DNA of 64,000 nt, taken from assembly GCA_020634895.1 (NCBI GenBank), contig JACKAV010000001.1, positions 124,001 through 188,000 on the forward strand. Reading direction: 5' to 3'. Below are positions 24,493 through 31,678 of this stretch, piece by piece. The stretch is from Anaerolineales bacterium (lineage in GTDB: Bacteria > Chloroflexota > Anaerolineae > Anaerolineales > Villigracilaceae). Below the pieces are notes generated by a model. That model did not search any database. It was not told where the DNA came from and saw nothing but the letters and a program-made list of their open reading frames with translations. Every line of letters begins with the position of its first letter. Position 1 is the first letter of the stretch. A program made the translations under genes and the position numbers.

Positions 24493-25506
24493 ATGACCGT
24501 GAAGCAGGTGCTGGTAACTGGTGCATGTGGAGAGATTGGTCAGGCACTCGTGCAGGAGTTGGCTAAAAGGGGAGGTTATGAGATCGTCACATCAGACCTT
24601 GCCCCGCTGCCAGATTCGATCAAGGAGCTTGTGAAAGAGCACGTTCAAGGGGATCTGGTTTACAAGGTAAAGATATTTTACGATTATGATTTCGAGGTGA
24701 TCTTTCATTTGGCGGCGTCTCTTTCTTCGAAGGCAGAGATCGCCACAGAGGAGGCGCACCGCATCAATGTGGAAGGAACGATGCAGCTGCTGATGCTGGC
24801 AGCGTACCGGTCGGAAAAATACGGCAAGGCGGTGAAGTTCCTCTTCCCAAGTTCGATCGCGGCATACGGCATGCCGAACCTTGAAGCGAAGAAAAATGCC
24901 GGAGCGGTGAAAGAGGAGGACTGGGATTATCCGCACACGATGTATGGCTGCAACAAGTTGTATTGCGAAAAGCTGGGGATGTACTACAGCAAGTATCATG
25001 GACAAAAACATTTGGATGACAACCCGCCGGTCTTTATGGACTTTCGAGCGTTACGCTTCCCAGGCTTGATCAGCGCCTTTACGCTGCCGAGCGGCGGGAC
25101 GAGTGACTATGGTCCTGAGATGCTGCACGCGGCGGCTCAGGGCGTGGATTATGCCTGTTTCGTACGACCCGATACGAAGATTTCGTTCATGGCGATGCCG
25201 GACGCGATCAAGTCGCTGCTGATGGTGATGGATGCGCCGCGCGAGGAACTTTCGACGAATGTGTATAACGTGGCTGCCTTCGCGCTGACCGCCGAGGAGT
25301 TCAGTGAGCGCGCACTGAAGGCGTTCCCGCAGGCAAATATCTCGTATGACTCGAATCCACGCCGGCAGGGAATTGTCGATTCGTGGCCCGAGGATATCGA
25401 CGACGCCCGCGCTCGCTCCGATTGGGGCTGGAAACCCGATTACGATGTAGACCGTTTCTTCGAGGAATACTTCCTGCCGGAGATTAGAAAGCGGTATGGG
25501 AAGTAG
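24493..25506 (+). CDS. NAD-dependent epimerase-family dehydrogenase, L-threonine 3-dehydrogenase-like
   Basis: The 337-aa protein has an extended SDR fold: VLVTGACGEIGQAL nucleotide-binding loop, PSSIAAYG and YGCNKLYCE, giving the YxxxK pair. The sequence RFPGLISA...GGTSDYGPEMLHAA matches the epimerase-type L-threonine 3-dehydrogenases, which oxidise threonine to 2-amino-3-oxobutyrate. The ATG at 24493 has AGGAG 6 nt upstream; the ATG at 24487 sits on the ribosome site. Other sugar epimerases remain possible. Confidence 0.65.
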   Translation: MTVKQVLVTGACGEIGQALVQELAKRGGYEIVTSDLAPLPDSIKELVKEHVQGDLVYKVKIFYDYDFEVIFHLAASLSSKAEIATEEAHRINVEGTMQLLMLAAYRSEKYGKAVKFLFPSSIAAYGMPNLEAKKNAGAVKEEDWDYPHTMYGCNKLYCEKLGMYYSKYHGQKHLDDNPPVFMDFRALRFPGLISAFTLPSGGTSDYGPEMLHAAAQGVDYACFVRPDTKISFMAMPDAIKSLLMVMDAPREELSTNVYNVAAFALTAEEFSERALKAFPQANISYDSNPRRQGIVDSWPEDIDDARARSDWGWKPDYDVDRFFEEYFLPEIRKRYGK

Positions 25507-25557
25507 GATATTAGGAATTAGGTGTTAGTGATTAGGGGGAGGGGTGCAGGAAGATTT

Positions 25558-25611
25558 TACGCTCCCGCTGGTTTCTGGAAATTGGTATTTCACAGAGACC
25601 AGCGGGAGCGT
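25558..25611. repeat. Inverted repeat (GCTCCCGCTGG)
   Basis: TACGCTCCCGCTGGT and ACCAGCGGGAGCGTA pair across a short spacer in the 216-bp gap upstream of the DUF2200 gene. The rest of the gap shows ATTAGGAATTAGG-like direct repeats and no gene. Confidence 0.65.
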
Positions 25612-25722
25612 AGGCTTAACTCTGGAGCAGAAGTATTTCGGCTTGCGTGCTTAACCATTAAGCGTATATACTTTTCCTGTCGGACGGCTTCCTTACAAAT
25701 AAGTTTAAAGGAGTTTTTAACA

Positions 25723-26082
25723 GTGGATAACAAGTCTAATAATCGGATCTTTGGAATGAAGTTTGCAAGTGTCTATCCGTTATACGTTCAAAAGGCGGAA
25801 CGCAAAAACCGCACAAAAGAAGAAGTTGACCGAATCATCTGCTGGTTGACTGGTTATAACCAGTCAGGGCTGCAACAGCAGATCGAACATGGAAACGATT
25901 TTGAAACCTTTTTTGCCCAGGCGCCAATGCTAAATCCAGGCAGTTCGCTTATTAAGGGCGTCGTGTGCGGTGTTCGTGTGGAAGAAATCGAAGACCCGTT
26001 GATGCAAAAAATACGCTATTTGGACAAACTGATCGACGAATTAGCAAAGGGGAAAGCGATCGAGAAGATTCTGCGTTCATAG
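25723..26082 (+). CDS. DUF2200 family protein
   Basis: The 119-aa protein contains FASVYPLYVQKAERKNRTKEEVD, then WLTGYNQSGLQQQIE and a C-terminal IRYLDKLIDELAKGKAIEKIL, the whole-length pattern of DUF2200. The start is a GTG at 25723, with AAAGGAG about 9 nt upstream. The family is mostly found in Firmicutes and Chloroflexota; its role is unknown, although the strong conservation of the C-terminal LIDELAKGKAxEKIL helix suggests a small helical bundle. Confidence 0.85.
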   Translation: MDNKSNNRIFGMKFASVYPLYVQKAERKNRTKEEVDRIICWLTGYNQSGLQQQIEHGNDFETFFAQAPMLNPGSSLIKGVVCGVRVEEIEDPLMQKIRYLDKLIDELAKGKAIEKILRS

Positions 26083-26128
26083 TACGTCCCTGCCTTTTCA
26101 CGTTGGACGGGAGTTGAATAAAACCATA

Positions 26129-26371
26129 TCAACTTGCCCGTTGTGCAGAAGTTGCCGCTGGTTTACGCATGCTCCGGTTAAGCAGTTTGTTCAGGTAGGC
26201 TTGCTGCCAGAGCGCAAGACCCGTCAACGCAATGCCGGGGAGTGTTCCGAACTGGATGATGAGTCTGAGTGTCTCATCGCCAGCCATCGGCGAGTAGAAG
26301 TACATTCCCAATGTGATGGCGCCGATGATATGAATGATTCGAATTATGTTGCGTAAATTTTTGTTGCTCAT
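26129..26371 (-). CDS. Small two-helix membrane protein
   Basis: The 80-aa protein has two predicted membrane helices (about 9-27 and 40-60, with ITLGMYFYSPMA and ALTGLALWQQAYL) and a basic C-terminal tail (LLNRSMRKPAATSAQ). AAGGA lies before the ATG at 26371; a longer frame from 26404 lacks a site. Function unknown. Confidence 0.55.
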   Translation of the reverse strand: MSNKNLRNIIRIIHIIGAITLGMYFYSPMAGDETLRLIIQFGTLPGIALTGLALWQQAYLNKLLNRSMRKPAATSAQRAS

Positions 26372-26507
26372 GATTTTTCCTTGTGCGTGTTTGTATATGT
26401 CCAAATATAGCGATTCGTTGTGTAGGAATTGTGAATAAGAAAGTTAGAAATTGTGGATGATTTATCAAACGAAATTGGGGAATGTTGTAATCCACTTTGC
26501 CAGAGCG

Positions 26508-26513
26508 TATAAT
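26508..26513 (+). promoter_or_regulatory. Predicted -10 box upstream of the glycosidase-like gene
   Basis: TATAAT lies about 80 nt upstream of the gene at 26593, in an otherwise empty stretch. No good -35 partner is seen. Confidence 0.4.
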
Positions 26514-26592
26514 TTCATATGCAGGATTTCATGTTGATCGTTCCTTATTGTCGAGCAGCCGCATGTTATGGAAATTTTAAAGAGGTGAAATT

Positions 26593-27549
26593 ATGGAAGG
26601 ACACGAATCCAACGCAATATCAGGCAGCAGATACACAGTGACGGCTGAACCGTCCCTGAATGTGCGCGAGGGAGCCGGTACGTCAAATGCCCGGGTTGGA
26701 AGTGTCATGCCGGGAGAGATTGTCGAAAAACTTGACGAGAACGAAGATGGAAGTTGGTACAAGATCCGCAGCGCAGACGGCATGGTCACAGGGTGGTGCA
26801 GCGCCGAATATCTACAGGTTTATGAAGAGAAGAAGACTGGTCCCGTTGAGCCGGTCGAAGATACGACAACGAATCCAGCCAAAGGTGTGACGCGCATCGA
26901 AGGCGAACGATACGGGGTGCGCTTCTATCTGACGATTTGTAATCCCGCTGATGTAAGAATCGAGGTCGTCCATGAAGACGGCTGGCCCTCTGCTATCGGC
27001 AAAAAGCGCGGTGCAAAGTTCGCATTCAATGGCGACGATTGGGAACGTGGTCCACGCAAGGTCAAGGGCATGGAGGTCAGCAACGGCACGACATACCAAA
27101 AACGGACGCATGGCGAACCGTCGTTGATCGTCACCAAAGGCGGCGGCGTATTCATCGATCATAAGAACGTGGCAGGACAATGGAACGTCACCAGCGGACT
27201 TCGCTATCTAATACAGAACGGCAAAAATTTGATCCCCGCTAACGGGACTGCTCTCAAGTATAAAGAGAGACATGCCCGTTCTGTGCGCGGACTCCATGCG
27301 GACGGGCGCGTCATGTTCCTGACTGTGGACGGTCAATATGTCTACAAAGGTATGACCCTGTGGGAAGCGGCTGAACTGATGCTTGAATTTGGCTGTGAAG
27401 TCGCCTTTGACGGCGGCGGAGGCGGTGATTCTGTGGATGTGGTCGACGGTGTTATCGTCAGTGTCCCTGATGACGAAGGTCCTGACGGAAAGCCCACCGA
27501 ACGCAGAGTTCCTCAGACGATTTTGGTGTTTGCAAAAGAAATAGATTAA
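26593..27549 (+). CDS. SH3-domain protein with NAGPA-type phosphodiester glycosidase domain
   Basis: The 318-aa protein has an N-terminal bacterial SH3 domain (about 10-75: LNVREGAGTSNARVGSVMPG...GWCSAEYL) and a C-terminal NAGPA/DUF2233 domain (about 95-315: AKFAFNGDDWERG, RSVRGLHADGRVMFLTVDG and the EVAFDGGGGGDSV end). Relatives remove N-acetylglucosamine from phosphodiester linkages. No signal peptide or membrane segment is visible, unusual for SH3b proteins. AGAGGTG lies 6-7 nt before the ATG. Confidence 0.7.
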   Translation: MEGHESNAISGSRYTVTAEPSLNVREGAGTSNARVGSVMPGEIVEKLDENEDGSWYKIRSADGMVTGWCSAEYLQVYEEKKTGPVEPVEDTTTNPAKGVTRIEGERYGVRFYLTICNPADVRIEVVHEDGWPSAIGKKRGAKFAFNGDDWERGPRKVKGMEVSNGTTYQKRTHGEPSLIVTKGGGVFIDHKNVAGQWNVTSGLRYLIQNGKNLIPANGTALKYKERHARSVRGLHADGRVMFLTVDGQYVYKGMTLWEAAELMLEFGCEVAFDGGGGGDSVDVVDGVIVSVPDDEGPDGKPTERRVPQTILVFAKEID

Positions 27550-27586
27550 CTGAACACGTTATAAAATATAACCTAAGGAAAACTCA

Positions 27587-27976
27587 ATGCCGATCAAAGA
27601 TATCGATGAATTCATTGCCAATTATCCACCCGAAGTACAAGCTATTCTGAAAAAGATTCGGACCACCATCAAAAAAGCCGCACCTAAAGCGGAAGAAGCA
27701 ATGGGCTATGGAATTCCCACCTTCAAACTCAATGGGAAGAATCTCGTGCATTTCTCCGCGTTCAAGGCGCATATTGGGTTCTACCCGACACCATCGGGAA
27801 TTGAGCATTTTAAGAAGGAATTGTCCGTGTATGAGAGCGCCAAGGGTTCGGTCAAGTTCCCGTTGGATAAGCCGATTCCGTATGCGTTGATCACAAGAGT
27901 CGTCCAGTTCCGCGTCAAGGAAGTGACAGCACAAACGTCAGCTAAAGAGAAGAAGACTGCCAAAAGCAAAGCGTGA
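27587..27976 (+). CDS. DUF1801 (YdhG-like) family protein
   Basis: The 129-aa protein reads IDEFIANYPPEVQAILKKIR, then APKAEEAMGYGIPTFKL and FSAFKAHIGFYPTPSGIEHF, the full DUF1801 pattern. The C-terminal tail is Lys/Ala-rich (TSAKEKKTAKSKA). The family is small and cytoplasmic; no reaction is known. It is followed within 2 bp by the phosphoesterase gene, so the two form an operon. Confidence 0.8.
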   Translation: MPIKDIDEFIANYPPEVQAILKKIRTTIKKAAPKAEEAMGYGIPTFKLNGKNLVHFSAFKAHIGFYPTPSGIEHFKKELSVYESAKGSVKFPLDKPIPYALITRVVQFRVKEVTAQTSAKEKKTAKSKA

Positions 27977-27978
27977 CC

Positions 27979-28506
27979 ATGTCTACTTTTTTTACTTCTG
28001 ATACTCATTTCGGTCATCAACGGACGCTGGAACTTTCACGCCGTCCATTCGCGGATGTGGTGTCTATGGATGCGGCTCTAATTGCCAATTGGAATTCCGC
28101 CGTCAACGCCGGAGATACGATCTATCACCTCGGCGATTTTGGAACGATGGAAAGTTTGGATTACTTGAGCCAGCTAAATGGAAATATCATCTTCCTGCCG
28201 GGAAATTATGAAACACCGGAGATGATGGAAGTTTTATCCAAGACTTGTGAGATTATCCAGCCGAATACTGTGATTGAGGTGGATGGACATCGCTTCCAGC
28301 TTGTTCACCAGCCGGATGAAGCGACTGAGGGCGAGTTCTTCCTTTTTGGGCATATCCACCAACTGCAGATGGTCAAGCGCAACGGATTGAACGTGGGCGT
28401 GGACTGTCATTTCTTCCGCCCGATTCCGCTGGATGTTGTTCTGTTCTATAAAAACGCCATCGAGAATCATTACGACGATAATGTCTTTATGGAAAAACTT
28501 GGGTAA
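27979..28506 (+). CDS. Metallophosphoesterase
   Basis: The 175-aa protein starts STFFTSDTHFGH (D-x-H motif I) and has DTIYHLGDFG (motif II), LPGNYETPE (motif III with Glu-Thr replacing the usual His-Asp), VHQPDE and a final FGHIHQLQ (motif V). The altered motif III suggests a modified second metal site or a weak/other phosphodiesterase activity. It directly follows the DUF1801 gene. Confidence 0.75.
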   Translation: MSTFFTSDTHFGHQRTLELSRRPFADVVSMDAALIANWNSAVNAGDTIYHLGDFGTMESLDYLSQLNGNIIFLPGNYETPEMMEVLSKTCEIIQPNTVIEVDGHRFQLVHQPDEATEGEFFLFGHIHQLQMVKRNGLNVGVDCHFFRPIPLDVVLFYKNAIENHYDDNVFMEKLG

Positions 28507-28510
28507 ATAA

Positions 28511-28543
28511 AAACTCCGGAGCTGCAACGCTTCGGAGTTTCTT
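28511..28543. terminator. Bidirectional intrinsic terminator
   Basis: AAACTCCG (28511-28518) pairs with CGGAGTTT (28533-28540), with T-rich sequence after on the plus strand. It separates the phosphoesterase gene from the convergent acyltransferase gene. Confidence 0.75.
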
Positions 28544-28545
28544 TT

Positions 28546-29685
28546 TTACTCGCTTTCAGGTTTGTACTCGAAATATTTCTTCAACCCAAGCACATGTTTC
28601 TCAAGCAGATTCCACGTCAGTAAAGCGATGATGACTGTAACAACATAAGTAGAGGCGGGGTAAAGAATGTAAGCTTTCCATCCGCGCATTTCGCTGTGCC
28701 AGAACACATCCAACAGGATCAATGCAGCCGTCATGTGAAAGATATACATCGAGTAGCTGTATTTTCCCAAAAAGGTAAGGACGGGGTTTGAAAAGAAGCG
28801 GCGGAAAAAGTTTCGGGGTGGGTAAGTAATGAAGATGCCGATCAGCCCAATGGTGGAAAGAGCCGCAGTGGTGTATCCACCCAAAGTGAGCGGGAGGCTG
28901 GCGTGTTCCGGGTGTGGGTCCCCGGGCAGGGACAGAATATGCAGCGCCACGAATACAGTGAACGAAGCAAGGAAGACGGGCAGAGCATAGCGTTTTACCT
29001 TTTCCAACGCGCCGTCATAGGTTAGGAATACTGCCAGCAGACCACCGAAGAGCATCTCTTCAAAACGCGCAAAGGATGCGTAATAGAAAAAGGTCGAGGC
29101 TTGGGCGAGGTTGGGCCATAAAAGCGTGCCGAGTGTCCGCCCTATGATCGAAACGAGGATATAACCAACGCTGGCTTTGACCAATTGCTCACGGTTCAAT
29201 TTGTAGACGATGAACGGCCATAGAAAATAGAATTGTTCTTCGATCGCCAATGACCATGTGATCCCCAGATATTGTGTGATATGAAAATTTTTGAAGAGCA
29301 ATGCCCAGTTCTGTTGATACAACAGCATGATCGGCAGCGCGGTCTTTAATGTGGCGAGAAAATCCTCCTCGACCTTGGGTGCGAACAACAGGACAATGGC
29401 AATGGCGGCATAATACAGCGGAAAGATTCGCAGTATGCGGCGCACATAAAAGTTCTTAAAATAATGTTCCCCCGTTTTCGCCTTTAATAAAATGGATGTG
29501 ATCAGAAAACCGGAGAGCGTAAAAAAGATATCCACGCCGACCCAGCCAACTGTGGTCAACTTTGTAAAGTCCAACAAGACCGGATGTTCAGTGAAATAGG
29601 AAGCACGTTTGAAAAGATGCAGCGCCATTACTAAGACCACTGCAATGCCGCGCATGCCATCCAATTCTATGATGTGTTTTTTCAT
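28546..29685 (-). CDS. Acyltransferase family 3 (OafA-like) membrane protein
   Basis: The 379-aa protein begins ELDGMRGIAVVLVMALHLF, the acyltransferase-3 N terminus with the conserved Arg and His, and has about ten membrane helices. Such proteins O-acetylate sugars of exported glycans. It is the last gene of the carboxylase operon (3 bp after the CitE-like gene) and has no visible functional link to it. Confidence 0.85.
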   Translation of the reverse strand: MKKHIIELDGMRGIAVVLVMALHLFKRASYFTEHPVLLDFTKLTTVGWVGVDIFFTLSGFLITSILLKAKTGEHYFKNFYVRRILRIFPLYYAAIAIVLLFAPKVEEDFLATLKTALPIMLLYQQNWALLFKNFHITQYLGITWSLAIEEQFYFLWPFIVYKLNREQLVKASVGYILVSIIGRTLGTLLWPNLAQASTFFYYASFARFEEMLFGGLLAVFLTYDGALEKVKRYALPVFLASFTVFVALHILSLPGDPHPEHASLPLTLGGYTTAALSTIGLIGIFITYPPRNFFRRFFSNPVLTFLGKYSYSMYIFHMTAALILLDVFWHSEMRGWKAYILYPASTYVVTVIIALLTWNLLEKHVLGLKKYFEYKPESE

Positions 29686-29688
29686 ATA

Positions 29689-30555
29689 TTATTTTCCGGC
29701 AGCCTTTGTTCTTGCCAAAACCTTTTCCGCATTTCTCAATAACGGCATGTCGATCATTTTGCCGTCGAGCGAGTATGCGCCCTTCCCTTCCTTTTGACTG
29801 GCTTCGAACGTTTCGACGATTCGACGCGCATATGCGATTTCTTCATCAGACGGAGTGAACGCTTCCTGCACCACCGGAATTTGATTCGGGTGAATGACCT
29901 GTTTCCCGCTGAAGCCGATTCTTGCTCCGAACTCCGCTTCGGCTTTGAGCGCTTCCAGGTCTTTGTAATCAATGGTGACAATGTCAATGGGTTGGATATC
30001 ATTCGCGGCACAGGCGACAATGACTGCCTGCCGCGCATACAGCAATTCGACAGCATCCTTTGTGCGGACTGCTCCAATCGACGCGGCGAAATCCTCGCCG
30101 CCGAAGATAACCGCATCCAAACGCGGATGTGCCGCGATCTCTTTCAAGTTCAAAATTCCCTTTGCGGTTTCCACACCGATCAAAACCCGAATCGAGTTGA
30201 CCTTCCATCCGTTCTTCAATTCGGCGTCTTCGATGATTTTGCCTGCCCATTCCACCTGCTCATACGATTCGACTTTGGGAATCACGATCCCATCCGGGTG
30301 ATAGGGGAGAACTGCATCGATGTCATCCTTCTCCCAGCCCGAACCGACCGAGTTAATGCGCGCCAGTTTTTCACTTGAACCGAAATCCAATTCTTTCAGC
30401 GCCTTCGCGATCGTTTCGCGCGCTTCCGCTTTTTTGTTGACGGCTGTGCCGTCTTCCATATCCATACAAATTGAATCCACGCCCAAAGTCACGGACTTGT
30501 TGATCATCTTCCAGTTATCGCCGGGCATGTAAAGTAGGGCTCTTCGTGAGTGCAT
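29689..30555 (-). CDS. CitE-like (HpcH/HpaI fold) acyl-CoA lyase
   Basis: The 288-aa protein shows the CitE-like TIM-barrel pattern: RRALLYMPGDNWKMI, DSICMDMEDGTAVN, IVIPKVESYEQVEW, ALIGVETAKGILNL-like (VLIGVETAKGIL) and a DAVIFGGEDFAASIG segment with metal-binding Glu and Asp. Relatives cleave citramalyl-CoA, malyl-CoA or citryl-CoA. Its neighbour is a MaoC hydratase and, further up, a methylcrotonyl-CoA-type carboxylase, so a role in C5 acid or branched-chain acyl-CoA breakdown is inferred. Confidence 0.82.
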   Translation of the reverse strand: MHSRRALLYMPGDNWKMINKSVTLGVDSICMDMEDGTAVNKKAEARETIAKALKELDFGSSEKLARINSVGSGWEKDDIDAVLPYHPDGIVIPKVESYEQVEWAGKIIEDAELKNGWKVNSIRVLIGVETAKGILNLKEIAAHPRLDAVIFGGEDFAASIGAVRTKDAVELLYARQAVIVACAANDIQPIDIVTIDYKDLEALKAEAEFGARIGFSGKQVIHPNQIPVVQEAFTPSDEEIAYARRIVETFEASQKEGKGAYSLDGKMIDMPLLRNAEKVLARTKAAGK

Positions 30556-30581
30556 GTTTCTCCTATGGTTGCGTGTTTTAG

Positions 30582-30652
30582 GTTTAAGGTTGCAGGTTTA
30601 ATGATAAACGTTCAACCTTTGACCTTCAACCTTCAACTTGTAACCTTTTTCA
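30582..30652. repeat. G/T-rich repeat with inverted arms at the 3' end of the MaoC gene
   Basis: GGTTTAAGGTTGCAGG words on the left and AACCTTCAACTTGTAACC words on the right form an inverted repeat. The stop codon of the MaoC gene lies inside it. Related words occur at 32316-32345, 42069-42135 and 55283-55341. Confidence 0.6.
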
Positions 30653-31085
30653 AAAACATTGCTGTTCTCTCAAATTCAACAACCACCGTTCCATCGGGCT
30701 TTTTGCCGATACATTTGATCTTAACCAGCCCCGCATTGGGTCGTGACTTTGACTCGCGCATTTCGATGATCTCGCTTTCGGCATAGATGGTATCTCCATG
30801 AAAAACGGGGTTGGGATGTACGACCTTGTCATAGCCTAAATTCGCCACGATGGTGCCTTCGGTGAGTTCTGCAACTGTCAGCCCAACGACCAACCCGAAA
30901 GTGAAGACTCCATTTACCAGCCGATGACCAAACTCGGTTTGTGATGCAAAATCTTCGTTGAGGTGAAGCGGCTGTGTGTTCATCGTCAGCGCGGAGAAAA
31001 GTACATTATCCATCTCCGTTACCGTGCGCCCGCCGTGTTTGAACTTCATCCCAACTTCGAGTTCGTCGAAAAATTTTCCGGTCAT
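30633..31085 (-). CDS. MaoC-like acyl-CoA hydratase/dehydratase
   Basis: The 150-aa protein contains the hot-dog fold pattern with LVNGVFTFGLVVGLTV and the catalytic region MNTQPLHLNEDFA (Asp/His-type hydratase motif shifted). It likely hydrates an unsaturated acyl-CoA, such as mesaconyl-CoA, in step with the CitE-like lyase. The start is at 31085, 1 bp from the stop of the biotin carrier gene. The last residues (KKVTS) are encoded inside a repeat. Confidence 0.8.
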   Translation of the reverse strand: MTGKFFDELEVGMKFKHGGRTVTEMDNVLFSALTMNTQPLHLNEDFASQTEFGHRLVNGVFTFGLVVGLTVAELTEGTIVANLGYDKVVHPNPVFHGDTIYAESEIIEMRESKSRPNAGLVKIKCIGKKPDGTVVVEFERTAMFLKKVTS

Positions 31086-31086
31086 G

Positions 31087-31560
31087 TTATTCAACCTCCA
31101 CCAAAATCTGTTCGCGCTCCACCGTCTGCCCCTGCGTGACCGAAACCGATTTGACCACGCCATCCTTCAAAGCCTGAATGCGGATTTCCATCTTCATCGC
31201 CTCCATCGTGAGCAGGGTTTGACCTTTCTTCACAGCATCACCCACGCTGACAGCAACGCTTCGGATCTGACCCGGCATTGGAGCGATCAACCCTCCGGCA
31301 TGGTCGTGGCGGACGCCTTGTTTGGCGCCCGATGTTTTCGTGAGCATCAGCGTTTGTCCATTGATGGTAACCCAACGTTTCGCCATGTCAGATGAGACAT
31401 GCGCCGTCACACGTTGACCGTCCACCAGCAGGTCGATGCGACCGCTCGCCGCGTCGGCGCGGATGATCTGCACGTTGACGGTTTTCCCATCGATGACAGT
31501 CGTGAAATTTTCACCGGATGGATTAAGTTCAATAGTTTGGTTGTCGAAGGTTGTTTTCAT
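31087..31560 (-). CDS. Biotin carboxyl carrier protein of an acyl-CoA carboxylase
   Basis: The 157-aa protein ends with a biotinyl domain (about 85-157): GGLIAPMPGQIRSVAVSVGD, then MEAMKMEIRI in which the Lys is the biotinylation site. The N-terminal 80 residues are a beta-rich part seen in carrier subunits of methylcrotonyl-CoA-type carboxylases. It works with the biotin carboxylase directly upstream. A palindromic repeat separates the two genes. Confidence 0.9.
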   Translation of the reverse strand: MKTTFDNQTIELNPSGENFTTVIDGKTVNVQIIRADAASGRIDLLVDGQRVTAHVSSDMAKRWVTINGQTLMLTKTSGAKQGVRHDHAGGLIAPMPGQIRSVAVSVGDAVKKGQTLLTMEAMKMEIRIQALKDGVVKSVSVTQGQTVEREQILVEVE

Positions 31561-31574
31561 TGTTTTGTATTTGT

Positions 31575-31672
31575 CGTCATTGCGAGCCGCGCTCTTGTTC
31601 TTGCGGTGAAGCAATCTCAGGATTAGTTCATACGATTGCTTCGTCGGGGAGAGAGCCCTCCTCGCAATGACG
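31575..31672. repeat. Palindromic repeat (CGTCATTGCGAG ... CTCGCAATGACG)
   Basis: Perfect 12-base terminal inverted repeats flank a 98-bp element with inner GAAGCAATCTC and ATTGCTTCGTC words. It is the dispersed repeat type known in many genomes and sits in the gap between the biotin carboxylase and carrier genes. Confidence 0.8.
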
Positions 31673-31678
31673 GGAATA

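Noticed and set aside
26519..26641. 40-codon frame 6 nt after a TATAAT box, overlapping the glycosidase-like gene
   Set aside because: The real gene at 26593 has a good ribosome site and recognisable domains; the short frame is more likely 5' untranslated sequence.
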